From Escallonia rubra (taxonomy: Eukaryota > Streptophyta > Magnoliopsida > Escalloniales > Escalloniaceae): a stretch of 64,000 nt of DNA. Within the stretch, counting starts at the first letter, position 1, and each line of letters opens with the position of its first letter. This document shows, piece by piece, positions 21,120-33,044 of the stretch. Below the pieces are notes generated by a model, which worked only from the letters and a program-made list of their open reading frames with translations, did not search any database and was not told the DNA's origin. The position numbers were made by a program, and so were the translations under genes. The DNA is taken from the NCBI GenBank assembly GCA_033065855.1, contig JAVXUO010001624.1, positions 186,001-250,000 of the forward strand. Reading direction: 5' to 3'.

Positions 21120-21820
21120 CATGACCAAGGCAAGGTGCGCATGGTATGATGAATGAGTGTGGTGCCCGGGGGCATGTAACATGATTGTGGCGCATGGGCG
21201 CGATGAAGTGCGTAAGGTGCCGGGGGCACGTCTGTGTTAGTGGCGCGGCGCATGGGTGCGAAAGACTGTGTAAAGTGCCGGGGGCACGTTTATGTCAATG
21301 GTGGCGCAGGGGCGCCACAGAGTGCGTATGGTGCCGGGGGCACGGTAGTGTGAGAGAGAGCCTGGGGGCACGGCTGTATCAGCGGTGCGGCGCACGTGCG
21401 CAACGGAGTATTGAAGTGCGACGCCCGGACGCCGGCGACGGGGATCGCGGAGTTGTGTCAGGACGACGGGGGTCGCGGAGTTGTGTCCGGGCGACGGGGG
21501 TCTCGGAGTTGTGTCCGGGCGACGGGGGTCGCGGAGTTGTGTCCGGGCGACGGCGGTCGCAGATTTTTGTCCGGGCGACGGGGGTCGCGGAGTTGTGTAT
21601 GGTCCCTTGAAGAGAAGTGAATGTGCTAAGGATGGAGGCCAGAGGCCAACCCTTCGGGAAAGGCCAAGGCCAACCTCATGGGGAGGGGAAGCCGAACCCA
21701 ATGGCGAGGTCGAGGCCGACCCCAAAGGCGAGGTCGAGGCCGACCCCAAGGGGAAGGCCAAGGCCGAGGCCGAACCCAAGGGGGAGGGCAAGGCCAACCT
21801 CCTTGGGCGAAGTGCGACGG
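21120..21820. repeat. three GC-rich short tandem arrays at the U3 side of X solo LTR
   Basis: About 21120-21410 has ~55-60 bp units pairing GGCGCATGGGCGCGA with GGTGCCGGGGGCACG. About 21440-21600 has ~27-bp units GTCCGGGCGACGGGGGTCGC. About 21655-21810 has short units around GAGGCCGACCCCAAGGGG. The same three arrays occur in the same order in every X LTR here, and relatives of the last one occur in 470-1440. Confidence 0.85.
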
Positions 21821-22006
21821 TCGAAGCGTGATAAGGCTTTCGTGCGAAAATGAACTTCTTAGTGACGAAGTAACGTGACGAAAGTGAGAAGTGCACGTGA
21901 TTTGAGCGTGCATGCTTTGACCGGTTGTGAGCGTTGAAAATGACTGTTGCTTGTGCGGACCACAGTGGGCCTTTAGGTACGACCAGAATAGGTTGGGAAC
22001 AGTTCT

Positions 22007-23130
22007 GAACAGCTATTCGAGTATCCACAATATGATCTAAATATCCTTGACATCCCTTCAGAAGCAAACGCCTGGCTCGCAAGGCAGATATAAGGCAAGA
22101 CGAAGTAATGGGCGTAGAACCCTTAAACTTGAACTTGGATTGACCGGGAATCCAAAAATGCAGTTCTTTGGCATAGCAATCCAATGAGGCATGGCAGGAA
22201 GACAACAAGTCGATACCGAGAATAACGTCAAAATCCCGAATGTCCATAGCTATAAGGTCAGTAGGTAACACTCTACCCTCAATGCGTACCAAGCAAGGCT
22301 CGTACACGGTAGATACTAATAAAGATTTCCCCACCGGGGTATCAATCATCAAATCAAACTCTAAAATTTGTGGGTCAGAACCCAACTTACACGCAAGAGA
22401 AGGGGTTATAAACGAATGTGTGGATCCAGGGTCAAACAATGCATGAAAAAAATGAGAACCAATCTGAACTGTACCTGCCACTACGTCGTTAGAAGTTGTG
22501 GCATCCTTGGCAGTCAAAGCATAAGCACGTCCATATACTCTCGGTCTCTTGTCCCCCATTGGCAGTTTAGCTCCAACCGGAGCTTGAGCATTGGAGGTCT
22601 TCTCTTTCTTCGGATACGGGCATTCCATAGCATAATGCCCCACCTTCCCACAGTTGAAACATGAATTTGTCAAACGATGGCAATGCCTATCCCCATGATT
22701 CTTGCCACAAGTAGCGCAAACTTTTGTACTCCCTTGAGTTGATTTCATACCTTCTTGTAAAGTTGCTTTCCTCTTGTTCTGACCACCGCTCTTGCTCTTG
22801 TCCGAAGTTTCTGCACGACTTCTTTTGTGCCTCAATTCCTCTTGCTCCTTAAAAATTCCTCGTAGTCCATCTCTAGAATTTCGGCCCGTTCAACAACCTT
22901 GGCATAAGTCGGAAGCTTTAGAGCCAACAATCTGTTCTTGATGCCGTGCTTCAATCCCTTCTCAAATCTTCTTGCCTTACGATTTTCGGTGTCAACCAAA
23001 AGCGGGGCATGCCTTGACAATGAGGTGAACTTCGCCTCATATTCTGCTACTTTCATATCATTCTGTGCTAACTTCAAGAATTCTTCCTCCTTCTGATCTC
23101 TTACATTTTAAGGAAAGTACTTCTTGAAGA
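22007..23130 (-). pseudogene. gag: copy B Gag C-terminal half, zinc knuckles and protease
   Basis: It contains [20 protein letters not shown], the zinc motifs [13 protein letters not shown] and [14 protein letters not shown], protease catalytic LFDPGSTHS (Asp intact) and VILGIDLLSS. A 1-base deletion in an A-run near 22845 shifts frame between the first and second parts, and a Gln codon is TAA near 23108 (FPQNV changed to FP-stop). X solo cuts the downstream end; full X (23136-33039) separates it from its N-terminal part. Confidence 0.88.
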
Positions 23131-23135
23131 AAATG

Positions 23136-26100
23136 TGATGCCAAGGAAAGTGGGTTCGTACTTACGTGGAGGTGCCACAAAGGCTGCAGTCCGCGTCTGC
23201 TTCCAAGTATGTTGATGTGAGACACAGTAAGGGCGGAACAAGGGCAGAGACCAAGGGCTTCCCAGACAGAGCTTGAGGGTGGCAGTGCTGCGAGGGCGAT
23301 AGCGCAGGATGAATATACGAGGACAGTCACAGTCTGATGCTTAGGTCCAGAGTCAAGGTCCTGTATGTTTCTCTCTCTAGGATTCTAGAGTGAGAAAGTG
23401 AAAATGTGAGAGTGAAGAAGAAGTTCTGAAAATGTCCAACCTTCTTGTGTTTGTCCCAAATGAATTCTCAAGACCTCTATTTGTAGAGATTGAGATGATG
23501 ATGTCATTAACCGATACGTGGCGTTCCCCAGAAGTGACACGTCACCAGAGGGTCCACGGGTGCCGGTGCTGCATGGACTGTCAGATTGCATATTCATCCG
23601 GCCTGCCCCGCACAGCGTCGTTCTGTCTGTCAGGAAAGACTGGCTCCCACCGTATCGGTGTGGCCAGAGAACCCCCTTGATCTAGCCTCCAATCTAAGCC
23701 CTTGCGGAGTCCCACAGGCCTGGCAGCGGTGGGGAAGACCCGATGCCCAACTGCCGGGTGAACTAGGCGCGATGCCCTCCGAAGACATGCTCCCGTCTCG
23801 GAGTGCCCGCCGGAGCACGTAGGCCAGTCACGCAGGCACCCTGACGGAGATAGTGTCCTGGAGGAGTCGCCTATTCCGTAGGCCGAGGTAGCATCCCGGA
23901 GGAGCCGTCTACCTGGCCGGCCAAGGTAGCATCCCGGAGGAGCCGTCGACCTGGCTGAAGGGGAGTCGTCGTGCCGGAGCACTTGGAGCTCCCTGGCAGA
24001 GATAGTGTCCCGGATGAGTCGCCTATCCCCACGGGTGAGTCCTTATGCCGGAGCACTTGGAGCGCGTCAAGGTAGCATCCCGGAGGAGCCGTCTACCCGA
24101 CTGGCCGAGGTAGCATCCCGGAGGAGCCGTCTACCTGGCGGAAGGGGAGTTGAAGAGCTCCCTGGCAGAGATAGAGTCCCGGAGGAGTCGCCTATCCCCG
24201 CGGGTGAGTCCTTGTGCCGGAGCACTCGGAGCGAGTCAAGGTAGCATCCTGGAAGACCCGTCTACCCGACTGGCCGAGGTAGCATCCCGGAGGAGCCGTC
24301 TACCTGGCGGAAGGGGAGTTGAAGAGCTCCCTGGCAGAGATAGAGTCCCGGAGGAGTCGCATATCCCCGCGGGTGAGTCCTTGTGCCGGAGCACTCGGAG
24401 TGAGTCAAGGTAGCATCCCGGAGGAGCCGTCTACCCAGCTGGCTGAGGTAGCATCCCAGAGGAGCCATCTACCTGGCGGAAGGGGAGTTGAAGAGCTCCC
24501 TGGCAGAGATAGAGTCCCGGAGGAGTCGCCTATCCCCGCGGGTGAGTCCTTGTGCCGGAGCACTCGGAGTGAGTCAAGGTAGCATCCCGGAGGAGCCGTC
24601 TACCCGACTGGCCGAGGTAGCATCCCGGAGGAGCCGTCTACCTGGCGGAAGGGGAGTTGAAGAGCTCCCTAGCAGAGGTAGTGTCCCGGAGGAGTCGCCT
24701 ATCCCCGTGGGTGAGTCCTTGTGCCGGAGCACTCGGAGCGAGTCAAGGTAGCATCCCGGAGGACCCGTCTACCCGACTGGCCGAGGTAGCATCCCGGAGG
24801 AGCCGTCTACCTGGCGGAAGGGGAGTTGAAGAGCTCCCTGGCAGAGATAGAGTCCCGGAGGAGTCGCCTATCCCCGCGGGTGAGTCCTTGTGCCGGAGCA
24901 CTCGGAGCGAGTCAAGGTAGCATCCTGGAAGACCCGTCTACCCGACTGGCCGAGGTAGCATCCCGGAGGAGCCGTCTACCTGGCGGAAGGGGAGTTGAAG
25001 AGCTCCCTGGCAGAGATAGTGTCCCGGAGGAGTCGCCTATCCCCGCGGGTGAGTCCTTGTGCCGGAGCACTCGGAGTGAGTCAAGGTAGCATCCCGGAGG
25101 AGCCGTCTACCCGACTGGCCGAGGTAGCATCCCAGAGGAGCCATCTACCTGGCGGAAGGGGAGTTGAAGAGCTCCCTGGCAGAGATAGTGTCCCGGAGGA
25201 GTCGCCTATCCCCGCGGGTGAGTCCTTGTGCCGGAGCACTCGGAGCATGTCAAGGTAGCTTCCCGGAGGAGCCGTCTACCCGACTGGCTGAGGTAGCATC
25301 CCGGAGGAGCCGTCTACCTGGCGGAAGGGGAGTTGAAGAGCTCCCTGGCAAAGATAGTGTCCCGGAGGAGTCGCCTATCCCCGCAGGATGATGTACACTC
25401 CGGAGAGTGGGTTGAAGCATGTTCCATGACCAAGGCAAGGTGCGCGCGGTGTGATGAATGAGTGTTGTGCCCGGGGGCATGATGACATGATTGTGGCGCA
25501 TGGGCGCGATGAAGTGAGTAAGGTGCCGGGGGCACGTCTGTGTCAATGGTGGCGCATGGGCGCAACAGAGTGCGTATGGTGCCGGGGGACGGTAGTGTGA
25601 CAGAGAGCCTGGGGGCACGACTGCATCAGCGGTGCGGCGCACGGGCGCGACGAAGTGTTGAAGTGCGACGCCCGGATGCCGGCGACGGGGTCGCGAATTT
25701 TGTCCGGGCGACGGGGGTTACGGAGTGACGTACGGACGACGGCGACGGGGGTCGCAGAAATGTCATCCGGGTGACGGGGGTCGCGGTGTTGACGTCCGGG
25801 CGACGGGGGTCGCGAAGGATGCAAGGCCTCTTGGAGAGAAGTGAAGGTGTTAAGGATAGAGATCAAAGGCCAACCCATAGGGGGAGGCCGAGGCCGACCC
25901 CCATGGGGAGGCCGAGGCCGACCCCAATGGGGAGGCCGAGGCCGACCCCAAGGGGAAGGCCAAGGCCAAGGCCGACCCCAAGGGGGAGGCCAAGGCCAAC
26001 TTCCTTGGCCAAGTGCCATGGCGCGTCGACGGGTGATGGGCAAAGTGCGACGGTCGAAGTGTCATGACGCTTTGCACGAAAAAGAGCTTCTTAGTGACGA

Positions 26101-26252
26101 AGTAACGTGACGAAAGTGAGAAGTGCACGTGACTTGAGCGTGCATGCTTTGACCGGTTGTGAGCGTTGAAAATGTCTATTGCTTTTGCGGACGTGTCATG
26201 CAGAATGGGACCACAGTGGGCCTTTGGGTACGACCAGAATAGGTTGGGAACA
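23136..26252 (-). repeat. X 3' LTR (long version)
   Basis: TGATGCCAAGG...GGTTGGGAACA, 3117 bp. It holds a 169-bp array with eight main copies (about 23995-25385) against four in the 5' LTR, then the three GC-rich arrays. Since both LTRs are copied from one template at insertion, the difference is either later repeat expansion or contraction, or an inherited strand-transfer change. Confidence 0.93.
23995..25385. repeat. 169-bp tandem array in X 3' LTR (8 main copies)
   Basis: GAGTCCTT(G/A)TGCCGGAGCACT recurs at about 24035, 24204, 24373, 24542, 24711, 24880, 25049 and 25218, exactly 169 bp apart. Alternating variants (for example CATCCTGGAAGACCCG at two non-adjacent copies) suggest a higher-order unit spread by unequal exchange. 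Confidence 0.92.
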
Positions 26253-27790
26253 TAAGCCCCTTGCGTGTGGTGTGCGCAGAGGGGCAACCCACGCGGGCAC
26301 CGCACGCATAAACACTTAGCAAGATTTTGATGTTGTTTGGCCGGCGAGTTGTTCACGTCGTCAATGCATGATGATGATGAAGAGTAGGTGGCTCGAGCCA
26401 CCTCGTGCACCGTCTACGAAAGCTTGGAATGCTTGGTGGTTGAGACAAAGGCACGACGGACGACGAGTGTCGCGGAGACGTCACCTGGGCGATGGGCGAC
26501 AAGCGACACGGAGACGGCGCACGGGCGCTGGCGACGGGGGTCGCGGAGACGGCGCCCGAGCGTGGGCGACAAGGGTCGAGGAGACGGCGCACGGGTGCGG
26601 GCGACAAGGGTCGCAGAGACGGTGCCCAGGCGATGGATGACGAGTGTCGAATAATGAGTTGGAGTAGGTGGTTCGAGCTACCTCGCGCACCACCTACCAA
26701 GGATGTTGATGTCGAGCGACATCGTCATGAGGGGCGCGACAAGGGCGCAGTCGGACGTCACAATGCAGGGGCAGTCCACGACCGGCGCATGTGCGCGGGC
26801 GATGCACGTCGGTCTATGTTGTAAAAACAAAATTCTTTTTTTTAAGTTGCAGGCATTGGATGTCGGCCATGATGTGAAGGTGAGAAGGTCGAAGGTGGCG
26901 GGGTGGACTTGGGTGTGGTGACCGAAGGGAAGAGGTTAGACGCGAGGCGCGTGTTGGTCGTCATGATGAGTTTTTTTTTTTTTTTGTGCATGCTTGGTGT
27001 GGTATGAAGCCGAAGAGTGGCCTTGGTGATGGAGGCCGTAGTGGGCATGGAGGATGGTCATGCGTTAGAGTTGAAGGTTGGCCGCGGGTGAAGAAAAGAA
27101 GATGAAGGTTGAAGGTGGGTGAAGGTGGAATGTGGAGGGAGGTTCGGCCATGGGGGAAGGATGGGAAGAGTTGAAGGTTGAAGGTTGAAGGGTGAACAGA
27201 GGGAGGGGTCGACCTCGGCCTTGGGTGGGGCGTGAGGGTCGGCCTTGGGCAAGGCATGGGGGTCAGCCTTGGGGAGGGGGTTGGGGAGGCCGAGGCCGAA
27301 GGAGGGGAGGGAGAAGATGGAGGGGAGAAAGGAAGGGGAAATGAGGGGAGGGGGAAGATGGAGGGGAGAAAGGAAGGGGTAATGAGGGGAAGAAGGTGGC
27401 GGCGGCGGCGGCGGGGTACCGCTGGTGGCCGAGGGGCGGGGGAGAGAAGAGAGGGAGGTGGGGGCGAGGCCGAGGGGTCGGCGCCGGCGAGGGAGGGCTG
27501 CCGGCGAGGCCGAAGGGGATGGCGGCGCGTGGAAGGATGGGCGACGGCTGCGCATGGTAAAGAGAAAGAGAAAGAGATGATTAGGGTTTCTTTGCATTAG
27601 GGTTTGTGAGAGAAGAGAGGCGCGGGTCGGGTTCAGGTGGGTCGGGTTCTGGTGGGTCTGACATATGGGCGTAGAAAGAGAGAAAGAGGGAGGCGCGGGT
27701 CGGTTCGGGGCGAGTTCGGGCGCTCGGGTAATCTGGGTTTGCGGGTAAGGTTTGCCCAGATTTTTTGAAATTCAAATAAAATAATAATAT

Positions 27791-27794
<4 letters not shown>

Positions 27795-27832
<38 letters not shown>
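27795..27832. repeat. (TA)n microsatellite
   Basis: About 18 uninterrupted TA units within the non-coding interior of X. Confidence 0.95.
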
Positions 27833-27835
<3 letters not shown>

Positions 27836-28077
27836 TGGGCAGCCCTAAGGAGGGAGCCCCCAAGAATATTTTCACAATTTTAAAGATGAGAGTGAGAGAA
27901 ATGGGATGGGAGAAAGATGAAGCTTTTCCACAAGAAAGAGAGAGTCGTGTTTTGAAGTGGGGAAGGGGTGATAGGGTGTTGGATGGTGAGAGGGAGAGTG
28001 AATGGAGGTATAGAGAGAGTGATGAGAGCATGAATGTGAGGAGTAGTGGGAAATATGAAAAACTTGAAAATTTTTCT

Positions 28078-28450
28078 AAGTGTTGAAATTTTTTTTTTGG
28101 AGTTCGGGCAAGGATGCTAAGGGGAGGCCGTTGAGGGTGGTGATTGATGACCGGTTGCGAAAAAAAATGAATTTGTTCTTCTAAGTGTTGTGTTGAGACA
28201 AGGATGTCGAGGGAGACCACTGAGGATGATCATCGATGACCGATTGCGAAAAAAAAATGAAATTTTTTCTAAGTGTTGTGCTGAGACAAGGATGCCGAGG
28301 GAGACCACTGAGGATGATCATCGATGACCGATTGCGAAAAAAAATGAAAGTTTTTCTAAGTGTTGTGCTGAGACAAGGATGCCGAGGAAGACCACTGAGG
28401 ATGATCATCGATGACCAGTTGCGAAAAAAAAATGAATTTTTTTTTCTAAG
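28078..28450. repeat. ~88-bp tandem array, about 4 copies, in X interior
   Basis: Units begin AAGTGTTGTGCTGAGACAAG and include GGATGATCATCGATGACC followed by GCGAAAAAAAATGAA. Starts are at about 28078 (diverged), 28183, 28271, 28358, ending at 28448. Each copy has a poly-A run and a GATGATCATC palindrome. Confidence 0.88.
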
Positions 28451-28793
28451 TGTCAAAAAAAAGTGAATGAAGGATGATGATGCGACCGTAGTAGCGCAGC
28501 TCGAGCCACCCCGCGCACCACGTACCAAGTCGTTGCAATGTGAGGCCGAAGGGATTGGGAAGGGGTGAAGCCCCCAAGGGAGTGGGTGATGGCATGAAGG
28601 GTGATATCAAGAGACTTGTGCAAGAGCAATATAACTTGAAAATTTTCTAAGTCTGGAAAATGGAACTTCATTGATAACGAAGGATAGGCAGCATGCCTTG
28701 ATACATGGGTATGACGTACATGGAAACTTGCAAAATGAACGAAAAAATTACAAGTGTGGAAAATGCACTAAGGCATGCCCTTATGTCCCGTAC

Positions 28794-30534
28794 TTAGAGT
28801 TTGAGCTCTCCGGACGCAATCTTGTCAGCGAAGACAAACTTGAGGCCCATGCACCACTTGAGGCCGTGACCGACCTTCCGATGATAGGGGCAGTAGTTGT
28901 GATGGGCTAAGTCTTCTGGGGTAGGTTCATTGTCGACATTGGGCAGGGTTATGGCATTGTCGTCGATCCATGTCTCAAGGAGATCTCTAACAGTCTTCAA
29001 GTCACACGGGTATTCGGGGGTAGGCATCGACTGCCCTCTCTTGTCAGGACGCCCGTCCCTTCCTTGGGACTGACGCTTGTGGTTGTTGTCATCGTTAATA
29101 GATGCTTCCATCATCGTGGCCAAGGCAATATGAGGTTGGGGCTTTGGGGTCTTTGATGAACCGACCGAGTCATAGGTGCGTCGTGCAGCTTCCTTGAGAT
29201 GTCTCCAAGACCAAAGATGGAGGTTTTCAAGGTAGACCCTGTAGGTGTCCTTCATGTTCTTGATGCAAATGGGTACAAGGGTTTCATCTTTGCTGAAGTC
29301 AGTGCACTCCAAGCACTTGTGATGAAATCGCGTAACATAGGTGTTGAGGTCTTCCCCGGGATTCTGGCGGATCCCGGCAATGTCAACGATGGTCACACGT
29401 TCCGTCTCATAGTGAAACTTGTCAAGGAAGAGCTGGACCATGTCGGACCATGAGTGGATAGTACTGTCAGGAATCTGATGATACCAAGAGTAGGCGAGGC
29501 CAGTCAGGGACTTGTGAAATTCTCGAAGCTTCAAAGTGTCGTCTTCCCCGTAGTGCTCGAGGGAGCCAGCAAAACGGGTGAGATGCTCGTGGGCGTTGCC
29601 TTCTTTGCCGTTGAACAATGTGAAGGATGGTTGCTTGTACTTGACGGGGTAAGGCTTGGTAGCGAGGCTGCCAGAGTAGGGAGCTTGGCCTGACAGCTTA
29701 GAGGGGGAGTGGGGTAAGGATGACTGCTTGAGACGGTGAAGGAGGGCATCAAGGTCATGCTTGGTGACGTACGACGCATGTGAGGTTTTGTGCCCTGTCG
29801 TGATGATCCAAGCACCAGAGCCCCCAGACGGTGCAACCTGAGGCATTGAGGAGATGACGATGGTAGAGAGGGGTTGGTGGTGGTGAGCAACTTGTTGGGG
29901 CATGGTTTACACATGGGTAGTGTCAACTGCTAGAGGCCGGTCGTCAGGAAAGGTCGACTGGAGTAAGCCGGGGGAATGACTTGTGTTTAGGTTTCGACTA
30001 GTTATGTTCAGGTTAGGCTCCATCTCAATTGATTCGTGAGTCTCCGAAGTGCTTCGAGCAAGGGCAAGGCGTGGCGCCGGGGGCTGAGGTGCCGCGAGTC
30101 CTACTGTCCAGGGCCCGGAGGACCAAGGCAGTGGTGGTCGCGATACTGGGACCTGAACAGTGTCCAAAACTAGCCCAGGCCCTGAAGGTTGGATATGAGC
30201 AGGAAGGGGCCAAACCTGGAACTTGGGATGACACGGGGTGAGTAATGGGCACAGGGTGCAGAGCTCTAAGGCTTCGGGAAGTCGGTGATTGTGAAGTCAA
30301 GACTTGGATTGATTTTTGCATTTGTAAGATGGTTGTCATAAGAGTGGCTATAGTGGGCGAAAACCGTTGGATGGCCGCATTGACTGCAACTTGTATGTCA
30401 GGTGCGGTAGTTTGTGGCTGGTCTTGGAGACGCATAGCACTAGTCCCTTCTTGTTCGCCGAGGTGATCCTCCTCTTGCACGGTGTGGGTGAGGCCTTGGC
30501 TGGTAGCCCTTGTAACTCTTCGTTGTATAGGCAT
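28794..30534 (-). CDS. gag: X Gag, damaged
   Basis: The N-terminus MPIQRRVTRATSQG begins at 30534, about 65 bp after the 5' LTR. The downstream open segment (from 29903, 369 residues) has the retrotransposon Gag capsid signature: LREFHKSLTGLAYSWYHQIP, SWSDMVQLFLDKFHYE, and NPGEDLNTYVTRFHHKC. It ends with a degenerate zinc motif CPYHRKVGHGLKWC of the kind seen in Tat/Retand/Athila-type Gags, then stops at 28794 with no protease or polymerase. A frameshift around 30200-30300 and an in-frame TAA at 29907-29909 break it. It would form the particle shell if intact. Confidence 0.82.
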
Positions 30535-30577
30535 GGAGACTGAGTGCAGAAGATAGACAGACTGCAGTACGATGCTC

Positions 30578-30598
30578 ACCTCCCCAGCGGAGTCGCCA
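30578..30598 (-). other. X primer binding site
   Basis: The minus strand reads TGGCGACTCCGCTGGGGA about 3 bp inside the 5' LTR end. From memory of Ogre/Tat-type elements this resembles the tRNA-Arg-type primer site; the tRNA identity is not verified. It differs from the tRNA-Met site of families A, Y and Z, so X belongs to another clade. Confidence 0.7.
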
Positions 30599-30601
30599 AA
30601 A

Positions 30602-33039
30602 TGATGCCAAGGAAAGTGGGTTCGTACTTACGTAGAGGTGCCACAAAGGCTGCAGTCCGCGTCAGCTTCCAAGTATGTTGATGTGAGACACAGCAAGGGT
30701 GGAACAAGGGCAGAGACCAAGGGCTTCCCAGACAGAGCTTGAGGGTGGCAGTGCTGCGAGGGCGATAGCGCAGGATGAATATACGACGACAGTCACAGTC
30801 TGATGCTTAGGTCCAGAGTCAAGGTCCTGTATGTTTCTCTCTCTAGGATTCTAGAGTGAGAAAGTGAAAATGTGAGAGTGAAGAAGGAGTTCTGAAAATG
30901 TCCAACCTTCATGTTTTGTCCCAAATGAATTCTCAAGTTCTCTATTTGTAGAGATTGAGATGATGATGTCATTAACCGACACGTGGCGTTCCCTAGAAGT
31001 GACACGTCACCAGAGGGTCCACGGGTGCCGGTGCTCCACGGACTGTCAGATCGCATATTCATCCGGCCTGCCCCGCACAGCGTCGCTCTGTCTGTCAGGA
31101 AAGACTGGCTCCCACCGCATCGGTGTGGCCAAAGAACCCCCTTGATCTAGCCTCCAATCCAAGCCCTTGCGGAGTCCCACAGGCCTGGCAGCGGTGGGGA
31201 AGACCCGACGCCCAACTGCCAGGTGAACTAGGCGCGATGCCCTCCGAAGACCTGCTCCCGTCTCGGAGTGACCCGGGGGTCATAGTCCCTAGGGGTGCCG
31301 ACGCAAGCCCCCAGTGCCGGAGCACGTAGGCCAGTCACGCAGGCACCCTGACGGAGATAGTGTCCTGGAGGAGTCGCCTATTCGCAGGGCCGAGGTAGCA
31401 TCCCGGAGGAGCCGTCTACCTGGCCGGCAAAGGTAGCATCCCGGAGGAGCCGTCTACCTGGCGGAAGGGGAGTCTTCGTGCCGGAGCACTTGGAGCTCCC
31501 TGGCAGAGATAGTGACTCAAAGGATTCGCCTATCCCCGCGGGTGAGTCCTTATGCCGGAGCACTTGGAGTGCGTCAAGGTAGCATCCCGGAGGAGCCGTC
31601 TACCCGACTGGCCGAGGTAGCATCCCGGAGGAGCCGTCTACCTGGCGGAAGGGGAGTTGAAGAGCTCCCTGGCAGAGATAGTGTCCCGGAGGAGTCGCCT
31701 ATCCCCGTGGGGAAGTCCTTGTGCCGAAGCACTCGGAGCGAGTCAAGGTAGCATCCCGGAGGAGCCGTCTACCTGGCGGAAGGGGAGTTGAAGAGCTCCT
31801 TGGCAGAGATAGTGTCCCGGAGGAGTCGCCTATCCCCGCGGGTGAGTCCTTGTGCCGGAGCACTCGGAGTGAGTCAAGGTAGTATCCCGGAGGAACCGTC
31901 TACCTGGCGGAATGGGAGTTGAAGAGCTCCCTGGCAGAGATAGTGTCCCGGAGGAGTCGCCTATCCCCGCGGGTGAGTCCTTGTGCCGGAGCACTCGGAG
32001 CATGTCAAGGTAGCATCCCGGAGGAGCCGTCTACCCGACTGGCCGAGGTAGCATCCCGGAGGAACCGTCTACCTGGCGGAAGGGGACTTGAAGAGCTCCC
32101 TGGCAAAGATAGTGTCCCGGAGGAGTCGCCTATCCCCGCAGGATGATGTACACTCCGGAGAGTGGGTTGAAGCATGTTCCATGACCAAGGCAAGGTGCGC
32201 GTGGTGTGATGAATGAGTGTGGTGCCCGGGGGCATGATGACATGATTGTGGCGCATGGGCGCGATGAAGTGAGTATGGTGCCGGGGGCACGTATGTGTCA
32301 ATGGTGCGGCGCATGGGCGCGACGGAGTGCGTAATGTGCCAGGGGCACGTTTGTGTCATTAGTGGCGCATGGGCGCGACAGAGTGCGTATGGTACCGGGG
32401 GCACGGTAGTGTGACAGAGAGCCTGGGGGCACGGCTGCATCAGCGGCGCGGCGCACGGGCGCGGCGAAGTGTTGAAGTGTGACGCCTGGACGCCGGCGAC
32501 GGGGGTCGCGGAGTGACGTCCGGACGACGGCGACGGGGGTCGCAGAGATGTCATCCAGGCGACGGGGGTCGCGGTGTTGACGTCCGGGCGACGGGGGTCG
32601 CAAATGATGCAAGGCCTCTTGGAGAGAAGTGAAGGTGTTAAGGATAGAGATCAAAGGCCAAACCATAGGGGAAGTCCAAGGCCAACCCATAGGGGGAGGC
32701 CAAGGCCAACCTCAAGGAGAGGCCGAGGCCGACCCCCATGGGGAGGCCGAGGCCAAGCCCGACCCCAAGGGGGAGGCCAAGGCCAACTTCCTTGGGCAAG
32801 TGCCATGGCACGTCGACGGGTGATGGCCGAAGTGCGACGGTCTAAGTGTCATGACACTTTGCGCGAAAAAGAGCTTCTTAGTGACGAAGTAACGTGACGA
32901 AAGTGAGAATTGCACGTGACTTGAGCGTGCATGCTTTGACCGGTTGTGAGCGTTGAAAATGTCTGTTGCTTGTGCGGACGTGTCATGCAGAATGGGACCA
33001 CAGTGGGCCGTTGGGTACGACCAGCATAGGTTGGGAACA
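30602..33039 (-). repeat. X 5' LTR (short version)
   Basis: 2438 bp, same ends as the other X LTRs. The 169-bp array (about 31495-32140) has only four main copies, and two are shortened (spacings about 134 and 129 bp). The three GC-rich arrays follow at about 32170-32790. Confidence 0.93.
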
Positions 33040-33044
33040 AAATG

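Larger units (their letters stand above)
19497..22001 (-). mobile_element. solo LTR of family X in copy B
   Basis: 2505 bp with ends TGATGCCAAGG and GGTTGGGAACA, flanked by gttct (19492-19496 and 22002-22006). In copy A the uninterrupted site reads GATAAGTTCTGAACAGC, which confirms the target duplication. No internal region is left, so it arose by LTR-LTR recombination. The same solo LTR sits at the same site in C2 (50737-53662). Confidence 0.95.
26253..28793 (-). mobile_element. X internal region, non-coding 3' part
   Basis: No gene seen. Next to the 3' LTR is a weak polypurine segment (minus strand GCAAGGGGCTTA). Around 26387-26404 lies the palindrome AGGTGGCTCGAGCCACCT, with a degenerate copy at about 26663. 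About 26460-26640 has degenerate ~30-bp GC repeats (GTCGCGGAGACGGCGC). About 27180-27560 is a strongly purine-rich G/A stretch, the source of a proline/serine-rich open frame on the other strand that I do not believe is a gene. A (TA)n run is at 27795-27832 and an 88-bp array at 28078-28450. Confidence 0.8.
23136..33039 (-). mobile_element. full-length family X element, 9.9 kb, gag-only (non-autonomous)
   Basis: Both LTRs and the 5-bp target duplication aaatg (23131-23135 and 33040-33044) are present, and the empty site is seen in copies A and C2 gag. LTRs are 3117 bp (3') and 2438 bp (5'), and differ mostly in tandem-repeat copy number. The 4349-bp interior carries a damaged gag and no protease, reverse transcriptase or integrase. 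This fits the large retrotransposon derivative / gag-only class of plant Ty3/gypsy (Tat/Retand/Ogre-type by gag and primer site), dependent on a partner element. Confidence 0.93.

Noticed and set aside
21237..22835. 532-residue frame joining Gag/protease to a repeat-rich tail
   Set aside because: It is real family A protease up to 22007, but the rest is translation of the inserted X solo LTR, so it is not a fusion gene.
20377..25391. Series of 79-87 residue open frames at 169-bp steps
   Set aside because: They are the same frame re-read in each tandem repeat inside non-coding X LTRs; they change frame with repeat variants and have no start context or homology.
27058..27600. Proline/serine-rich open frame on the minus strand
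   Set aside because: It is the complement of a G/A-rich low-complexity stretch in the X interior, with no domain, and the region is non-coding in structure.
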